From Herbaspirillum seropedicae (GTDB lineage Bacteria; Pseudomonadota; Gammaproteobacteria; Burkholderiales; Burkholderiaceae_D), in NCBI RefSeq assembly GCF_001040945.1, contig NZ_CP011930.1:2457704-2521703 (forward strand): DNA of 64,000 nt, in the 5' to 3' direction. Position 1 is the stretch's first letter, and every line of letters begins with the position of its first letter. The translations under genes were made by a program, and so were the position numbers. The notes beneath the pieces were generated by a model. It saw nothing but the letters and a program-made list of their open reading frames with translations, was not told the DNA's origin and made no database searches. Shown here piece by piece: positions 59,456 to 64,000 of this stretch.

Positions 59456-59527
59456 ATTATCCGCGGACGCCGCCATGGCAGCCCTTGTCCATCTTCATTG
59501 ACCAGATCGTTTATTGATTGGCTATAC

Positions 59528-61447
59528 ATGTTTGATTTCATTCGTACCCACCAGCGCCTGATGCAGTTCCTGCTGCTGCTGTTCATCTTCCCGTCGTTCG
59601 CCTTTTTCGGCCTGGAAGGCTACAGCCGACTGACCGACGACAACGGCGTGGCCAAGGTGGCCGGTCAGACCATCACCAAGGAAGAATGGGACGCAGCCCA
59701 CCGTCAGCAGCTCGAACGCATGCGCCAGGTGTACGGCAACCAGTTCGACAGCAAGATCTTCGACAGTCCCCAGGCGCGCCGCGCCATCCTGGACAACCTG
59801 ATCGCCCAGCGCGCCCTGGGTGCGGAAGTGGTGGCCAGCAAGCTGGTGGTGCCAGACCAGGTGCTGCAACAGAGCATCCTGCAGATTCCCGGCCTGACCA
59901 AGGCCGACGGCAAGTTCGACAACGAGCAGTACCGCGTGCTGCTGGCGGCCCAGGGCATGACGCCCAAGTCCTATGAAGCCGGCCTGCGCCGCGAGATGGC
60001 CGTGCAGCAATTGAACGCCGCCATCCAGACCACCGCCTTTGCGCCCAAGACCGTGGCCGAGAACCTGTCGGCCCTGAACGACCAGGAACGCACGGTGCAG
60101 ATGCTCAACTTCAAGCCCGACAGCTACGCGTCCCAGGTCAAGCTGAGCGATGAGATGCTCAAGGACTACTACGACAAGAACAGCGCCCGCTTCGAGACCC
60201 CGGAGCAGGCCGACATCGAGTACGTGGTGCTGGACGCCGCCGCCGTGGCCGCCCAGGCGGCGGTGACCGATGACGACATCAAGGCCTACTACGAGCAGAA
60301 CAAGAAGCTCTACGCCACCGAAGAGCAGCGTCGCGCCAGCCACATCCTGATCGCCGTGAAGAAGGATGCGTCCGCGGCCGACCAGGCTGCCGCCAAGAGC
60401 AAGGCCGAAGGCCTGGTGGCGCAGTTGCGCAAGAATCCTGGCGAATTCGCCAAGCTGGCCAAGGCCAATTCGCAAGACCCCGGCTCGGCCGAGAATGGCG
60501 GCGACCTCGGTTACTTCGGCAAGGGCGCCATGGTCAAGCCCTTCGAAGACGCGGCCTTCAGCCTGAAGCAGGGCGAGATCAGCGATCCGGTGCAGTCCGA
60601 CTTCGGCTACCACATCATCGAAGTGACCGGCATCAAGCCGGCGGCGGTCAAGCCGCTGGAGTCGGTCAAGGCCGAGATCGGCAGCGAGATCAAGAAGCAG
60701 ATCGCCGCCAAGAAGTATTCCGAGATGGCTGACCAGTTCAACAACCTGGTCTATGAAAACGGCGACAGCCTCAAGGCCGTTTCCGACAAGCTCAAGCTGA
60801 AGATCCAGACCGCCACCGGCGTGACCCGCACGCCCAACCCGGCGGCTGGCCCGCTGCCTTACAACAACGCCAAGTTCCTGACCGCGCTCTTCACCGATGA
60901 CGTGATCAAGGCCAAGCACAACACCGAAGCCGTGCAGACCGCACCCAACACCCTCGTGGCAGGCCGCGTCACCAGCTACAAGCCGGTGACCAAGCGCCCG
61001 TTCGACGAGGTCAAGGCCGACGTGCAGAAGGCTGTGCTGGCGCAGCAAGAGCAACTGCTGGCCGTCAAGGCGGGCCAGGAACGCCTGGCGCAGTTGCAGG
61101 CCAAGGATGACGCCGCCGGCTTCAGCGAGGCCAAGGTGGTCTCGCGCGTGAAGGCCGATGGCTGGACCCAGGAAGCCTTCAATGCCGTCATGAAGGCCGA
61201 TACCGCCAAGCTGCCCGCCTATGTCGGCGCCGAGACCCCGGGCATGGGCTACCAGATCTACCGCATCAGCAAGGTGGAACAGCCCAAGACCGTCGATGCC
61301 GCCCGCCGCCAGGCCGAACGCGAGCAGATCGCCAGCGCCTTGTCGCAGCAGGAAGCCCTGTCCTATCTGGACTACCTGCGCGAGAAGGCCAAGACCAAGC
61401 TGCTCAAGGGTGCGGCAGCCGTCAGCGCCGACGATGCCGCCAAGTAA
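59528..61447 (+). CDS. ppiD: Periplasmic folding chaperone PpiD (SurA/parvulin-like)
   Basis: A 639-residue membrane-anchored chaperone that helps newly exported proteins at the Sec translocon. A single N-terminal membrane segment (about 12-30, [15 protein letters not shown]) is followed by a SurA-like N-domain ([20 protein letters not shown]). A parvulin domain lies at about 260-370 ([44 protein letters not shown]). The ATG at 59528 gives the family start [10 protein letters not shown]. In E. coli this gene was reported to be under Cpx control; a Cpx-like pair is in this window. Confidence 0.94.
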   Translation: MFDFIRTHQRLMQFLLLLFIFPSFAFFGLEGYSRLTDDNGVAKVAGQTITKEEWDAAHRQQLERMRQVYGNQFDSKIFDSPQARRAILDNLIAQRALGAEVVASKLVVPDQVLQQSILQIPGLTKADGKFDNEQYRVLLAAQGMTPKSYEAGLRREMAVQQLNAAIQTTAFAPKTVAENLSALNDQERTVQMLNFKPDSYASQVKLSDEMLKDYYDKNSARFETPEQADIEYVVLDAAAVAAQAAVTDDDIKAYYEQNKKLYATEEQRRASHILIAVKKDASAADQAAAKSKAEGLVAQLRKNPGEFAKLAKANSQDPGSAENGGDLGYFGKGAMVKPFEDAAFSLKQGEISDPVQSDFGYHIIEVTGIKPAAVKPLESVKAEIGSEIKKQIAAKKYSEMADQFNNLVYENGDSLKAVSDKLKLKIQTATGVTRTPNPAAGPLPYNNAKFLTALFTDDVIKAKHNTEAVQTAPNTLVAGRVTSYKPVTKRPFDEVKADVQKAVLAQQEQLLAVKAGQERLAQLQAKDDAAGFSEAKVVSRVKADGWTQEAFNAVMKADTAKLPAYVGAETPGMGYQIYRISKVEQPKTVDAARRQAEREQIASALSQQEALSYLDYLREKAKTKLLKGAAAVSADDAAK

Positions 61448-61535
61448 GCCGCGATGCGTGCGGCAGGATGGCGCAATCGCGCACCGCAATCGTGAATCGG
61501 TGCGCGACTGCGCCCCATGCCGGCGCATCGTCGGC
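61448..61535 (+). repeat. Long imperfect foldback directly after ppiD
   Basis: The left arm (61448-61486) and right arm (61498-61535) are imperfect reverse complements over about 38 bases around an 11-base loop. Perfect blocks are CGCGCACCG / CGGTGCGCG (61478-61486 and 61498-61506) and CGATGCG / CGCATCG near the ends, with GCCG / CGGC closing. It begins just after the stop codon of ppiD and precedes a normal terminator. Confidence 0.75.
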
Positions 61536-61904
61536 ATGAGCGCCACAAATTGCTAAAAAATTTCCTCAGGCCGCTTTTCCAGCGGCCTTTTTTGTTTCAT
61601 CATGGAACCCGGCGCTGCATTCAGGCGGGATGCACAAGGGGCCGGCAGTGGGGAATCCGCTTCACTTCTTCCAGTTGTTCATTGATGCCGGGCCACTGTT
61701 GCAGGCGGTGAGAACATTCACTGTTTCCTGATCCGAGATGAAATTCCCTGTCATCCGCATGAAGGTGTGCGCCGTTCCGGAAAGGGAGGGCTGCAGCAGC
61801 GTTGTCGTCGACGGCACAGAGCAGTCCGATCCGGAAGGCGTTGCCCGGCCAGGTGGCCTGCCGACGCTGCGTGCCGTGTTGCCCTGACTATCAACCACGT
61901 TTTT
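61536..61904. other. Intergenic region between ppiD and the amidotransferase gene
   Basis: About 370 bp. It contains the ppiD terminator near the left end. No convincing gene was found in the rest; a - strand frame ending at 61662 covers this region and continues across the amidotransferase gene, where it is an antisense artefact. No promoter for the next gene could be identified with confidence. Confidence 0.5.
61568..61594 (+). terminator. Intrinsic terminator of ppiD
   Basis: Stem AGGCCGCT / AGCGGCCT (61568-61575 and 61581-61588) around TTTCC, followed by TTTTTTG. Strong classical terminator about 120 bp after ppiD. Confidence 0.9.
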
Positions 61905-62624
61905 ATGCCTGCCCCAGTTCTCATCATCCAGACCGGCGATGCCAATCCCACCCTCAAGGACAGTTATGGCGGCTATGCGCAGCAGATCGGCTGCGCGGCC
62001 GGGTTGTGCCAGAGCGAACTGCAGGTCGTGACCGTCTACGAGGGCCAGCGCCCATCCTGCCCGCGCAGCTACCGGGCGGTCTTCATCACCGGGTCGCCGG
62101 CCATGGTGACCGACAAGGAAGACTGGAGCGAACGCACCGCCGAATGGCTGCGCGAAGCGGCCGAGCTGGATACGCCGATGTTCGGCATCTGCTACGGCCA
62201 CCAGCTGCTCACCCACGCCTTCGGCGGCGAAGTCGGCTACAACCCGGCAGGACGGGCCGCCGGCACCATGCACGTCAAGACCCTGGAATGCTGCCGCGAG
62301 GATGAACTGCTGGGCGTGCTGCCCCCCGAGTTCCCGGCCCACATGCTGCACATGCAGTCGGTCTTGCGCCCGCCGCCGGACGCCATCGTCATGGCGCGCT
62401 CGCCGATGGACCCGCACCATGTGATCAAGCACAAGCACAACGTCTATTCGACCCAGTTCCACCCGGAATTCTCGCCCGAATTCGTGCGCGCCCACCTGCA
62501 TTACTACGCCGACATCTATCGCGGCTGCGGCATCGATGCCCAGGCGCTGTGCGAGAAGGTCAGCGACACGCCCCAGTCCACCGGACTGCTGCGGCGTTTC
62601 CTGGCCTTGCATGCGCGTCACTGA
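61905..62624 (+). CDS. Class I glutamine amidotransferase (GMP synthase-like glutaminase domain)
   Basis: A 239-residue free-standing glutaminase. The nucleophile elbow is FGICYGHQLL with Cys96; His186 and Glu188 are in TQFHPEFS, completing the triad. AVFITGSPAMVTD provides the oxyanion region. Such proteins (YfeJ-like) act as glutamine or gamma-glutamyl hydrolases; no synthetase partner is adjacent and the substrate is unknown. The ATG at 61905 (MPAPVLIIQTGDANPT) is the first sensible start. It is convergent with tesA. Confidence 0.85.
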   Translation: MPAPVLIIQTGDANPTLKDSYGGYAQQIGCAAGLCQSELQVVTVYEGQRPSCPRSYRAVFITGSPAMVTDKEDWSERTAEWLREAAELDTPMFGICYGHQLLTHAFGGEVGYNPAGRAAGTMHVKTLECCREDELLGVLPPEFPAHMLHMQSVLRPPPDAIVMARSPMDPHHVIKHKHNVYSTQFHPEFSPEFVRAHLHYYADIYRGCGIDAQALCEKVSDTPQSTGLLRRFLALHARH

Positions 62625-62643
62625 AGGCGCTCTCCCATGACCA

Positions 62644-62680
62644 ACAGCCCTCGTCGCCAGACCTGGCGCACGGGGGCTGT
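62644..62680. terminator. Bidirectional hairpin between the amidotransferase gene and tesA
   Basis: Outer arms ACAGCCC / GGGCTGT (62644-62650 and 62674-62680) and inner GCCAG / CTGGC (62656-62660 and 62663-62667). It lies between convergent genes; T-runs are weak on both sides. Confidence 0.6.
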
Positions 62681-62719
62681 CTGTTATTGGTATTGGTTCT
62701 TGCTGGTATGGGCGAGGAC

Positions 62720-63340
62720 TTACTTCAGGCCCAGCAGCGGCTTCAGCGCCGGCCAGACATTGTCCAGCAGGCGTGGCTGGGCCTGTTCATTGGGATGGAT
62801 GCGGTCGGCCTGGAACAGCGACAAGTCCGCCGCGATGCCTTCCATGAAGAAGGGTACCAGCGCCACCTTGTTGCTCTTGGCCAGATCCTGGTACATGGCG
62901 CTGAAGCGGCGCGTGTAGTCCGGCCCGTAGTTGGGCGGGATCTGCATGCCTACCAGCAGCACCTTGGCCTGCTGCTGTCGCGCCAGGGTGATCATGGCCT
63001 GCAGGTTGTCCTGGCTGGTCTTCAGCGGCAGGCCGCGCAGGGCGTCGTTGCTGCCCAGTTCGATCACCAGCACGTCGGGCTTGTGCTGACTCATCAGGGC
63101 CGGCAAGCGGTTCTTGCCGCCGATGGTGGTGTCGCCGCTGATGCTGGCGTTGACCACGGTGGTGGCCAGCTTGTGTTGCTGCAAGCGTTGCTGCAGCAGC
63201 GCAGTCCAACCCGTGCCGCGCTCCAGGCCATACTCGGCCGAGAGGCTGTCACCGAGCACGAGCAGGGTTTTTGGGGCAGAATAAGCGCTCGTCGCCGCCA
63301 GCACCAGGGCGACGCCCGCCAGCAGCCGCCACAGCCACAT
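62720..63340 (-). CDS. tesA: Arylesterase / acyl-CoA thioesterase I / lysophospholipase L1 (TesA)
   Basis: A 206-residue SGNH hydrolase with a signal peptide (MWLWRLLAGVALVLAATSAY, cleavage near residue 21), so periplasmic. Block I is LVLGDSLSAEYG with Ser32, block II is ISGDT, block III GSNDALRG, and block V DRIHPN with Asp179 and His182. The family hydrolyses thioesters, esters and lysophospholipids. The start at 63340 removes an unlikely N-terminal extension. The divergent neighbour is ybbA, exactly as in E. coli. Confidence 0.94.
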   Translation of the reverse strand: MWLWRLLAGVALVLAATSAYSAPKTLLVLGDSLSAEYGLERGTGWTALLQQRLQQHKLATTVVNASISGDTTIGGKNRLPALMSQHKPDVLVIELGSNDALRGLPLKTSQDNLQAMITLARQQQAKVLLVGMQIPPNYGPDYTRRFSAMYQDLAKSNKVALVPFFMEGIAADLSLFQADRIHPNEQAQPRLLDNVWPALKPLLGLK

Positions 63341-63395
63341 CGCCACAGTATGGCGCACTGCACCCGTTGCTGACCCTCTTGCCCGATTGCCCTGC

Positions 63396-64000
63396 ATGCC
63401 TGTTTCCGCTACCGCTGTTGCCGCCGCCATTCCAGCCATTGAAGTCCTTCAGTTGTCCAAACACGTTGCCGATGCATCGGCCCCAGCGGGCCGTCTGACC
63501 ATCCTCGATGGCATCGATTTTACCGTGGCCGCTGGCACCACGCTGGCCATCGTCGGCGCGTCCGGTTCCGGCAAATCGACGCTGCTGGGTCTGCTGGCAG
63601 GACTGGATACGCCCAGCGAAGGTTCCGTGCGGCTTGATGGGGAAGATATCTATGCGCTTGACGAGGATGGCCGCGCGCTGCTGCGCAAGCGCAAGCTGGG
63701 TTTCGTCTTCCAGTCCTTCCAGTTGCTGGGGCATCTGAATGCGCTGGAAAACGTCATGCTGCCGCTGGAGCTGCGCGGCGACGCCCGCGCCCGTGAGAAG
63801 GCCACGGAGATGCTGGGCCGGGTCGGCCTGGGCAGCCGTCTGAAGCATTCCCCCAAATACCTTTCCGGCGGCGAGCAGCAGCGCGTGGCGCTGGCGCGCG
63901 CCTTCGTCACCGAACCGCCGCTGCTGCTGGCCGACGAGCCGACCGGCAGCCTGGACGCCGCCACCGGCGAGGCGGTCATCGAGCTGATGTTTGAACTGAA
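63396..64000 (+). CDS. ybbA: ABC transporter ATPase YbbA (partial, runs off the window)
   Basis: The first 201 codons of a LolD/MacB-type ATPase. Walker A is VGASGSGKSTLLGLLAG, the Q-loop is GFVFQSFQLLGHLNALENV, the signature LSGGEQQRVALARAF and Walker B LLLADEPTGSLD. In E. coli ybbA lies divergent from tesA and is followed by the permease gene ybbP, so a YbbP-like permease is expected beyond the window. The ATG at 63396 is 55 bp from the tesA start; both promoters must share this short gap. Confidence 0.9.
   Translation, partial: MPVSATAVAAAIPAIEVLQLSKHVADASAPAGRLTILDGIDFTVAAGTTLAIVGASGSGKSTLLGLLAGLDTPSEGSVRLDGEDIYALDEDGRALLRKRKLGFVFQSFQLLGHLNALENVMLPLELRGDARAREKATEMLGRVGLGSRLKHSPKYLSGGEQQRVALARAFVTEPPLLLADEPTGSLDAATGEAVIELMFEL

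Noticed and set aside
59376..59460. tRNA gene between the lipoprotein gene and ppiD
   Set aside because: There is a CCA-like ACCA before the terminator, but no T-arm GGTTCGA or anticodon arm can be folded.
59522..61546. 674-codon open frame on the - strand
   Set aside because: Antisense to ppiD, which has clear domains; the reverse frame is Gly/Leu/His-rich without motifs.
61662..61904. Possible small gene on the - strand (C-terminal end of a longer frame, ending in MNNWKK)
   Set aside because: The frame continues antisense through the amidotransferase gene; no start, ribosome-binding site or family supports an independent gene in the intergenic part.

Overview
This 64 kb window is GC-rich, densely coding bacterial chromosome. 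Gene content and order (uppS-cdsA-dxr-rseP-bamA-skp-lpxD-fabZ-lpxA-lpxB-rnhB, a Burkholderia-type QueE, RatA/RnfH next to SmpB, NadA/NadB/NadC) point to a betaproteobacterium of the Burkholderiales, most likely an Oxalobacteraceae member close to Herbaspirillum. The genus is my inference from overall resemblance; no search was run. No rRNA, tRNA, CRISPR array, integrase or transposase was seen.

Layout. 1-12.5 kb: the envelope-biogenesis cluster on the + strand, covering lipid carrier (uppS), phospholipid (cdsA), isoprenoid (dxr), site-2 protease (rseP), outer-membrane assembly (bamA, skp) and lipid A (lpxD, fabZ, lpxA, lpxB), then rnhB, an rRNA-methyltransferase-like gene and a DUF6314 gene. 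12.5-16.1 kb: divergent ppsR/ppsA. 16.2-19 kb: NfeD-like protein, band-7 protein and a serine beta-lactamase-like hydrolase. 19-21.3 kb: a CpxRA-like two-component pair behind an apparent CpxR box. 21.5-27.7 kb: a TPR/glycosyltransferase-like protein, smpB, ratA-rnfH, guaB, guaA. 27.9-30 kb: an AT-rich acyltransferase gene that looks foreign. 30-34.5 kb: cupin, DUF72, queE, queD, tadA, an S66 peptidase. 34.5-39 kb: DUF1439 protein, ybiT, nadA-nadC. 39-45.7 kb: an orphan MASE1 protein, a type Vd (patatin plus barrel) autotransporter directly behind nadB, and purT. 46-50.9 kb: a FitAB/VapBC-type toxin-antitoxin pair, then an AtuA-like/CitMHS operon divergent from a LysR regulator. 50.9-58.5 kb: an MFS symporter, a phosphonate-associated FAD oxidoreductase and a 2-aminoethylphosphonate-type ABC importer. 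58.8-64 kb: a TonB-C-like lipoprotein, ppiD, a class I glutamine amidotransferase, tesA and a truncated ybbA.

How the genes fit together. Much of the window serves the cell envelope: synthesis of its lipids, insertion of outer-membrane proteins (BamA, Skp, PpiD), stress sensing (RseP, Cpx-like pair) and a surface or secreted lipase. Quinolinate synthesis (nadA, nadB) and use (nadC) sit in two divergent groups around 38-44 kb. GuaB and GuaA carry out the last two steps to GMP. The right half is more accessory, with transporters, regulators and catabolic genes of uncertain substrate.

I found no operon that I would call a clearly new system. The most unusual sequence signals are non-coding: a six-unit 9-bp repeat array flanked by inverted repeats in front of lpxA, a roughly 38-bp imperfect foldback after ppiD, a 120-bp nested palindromic element in the phosphonate region, and a terminator lying inside the lysR coding end.
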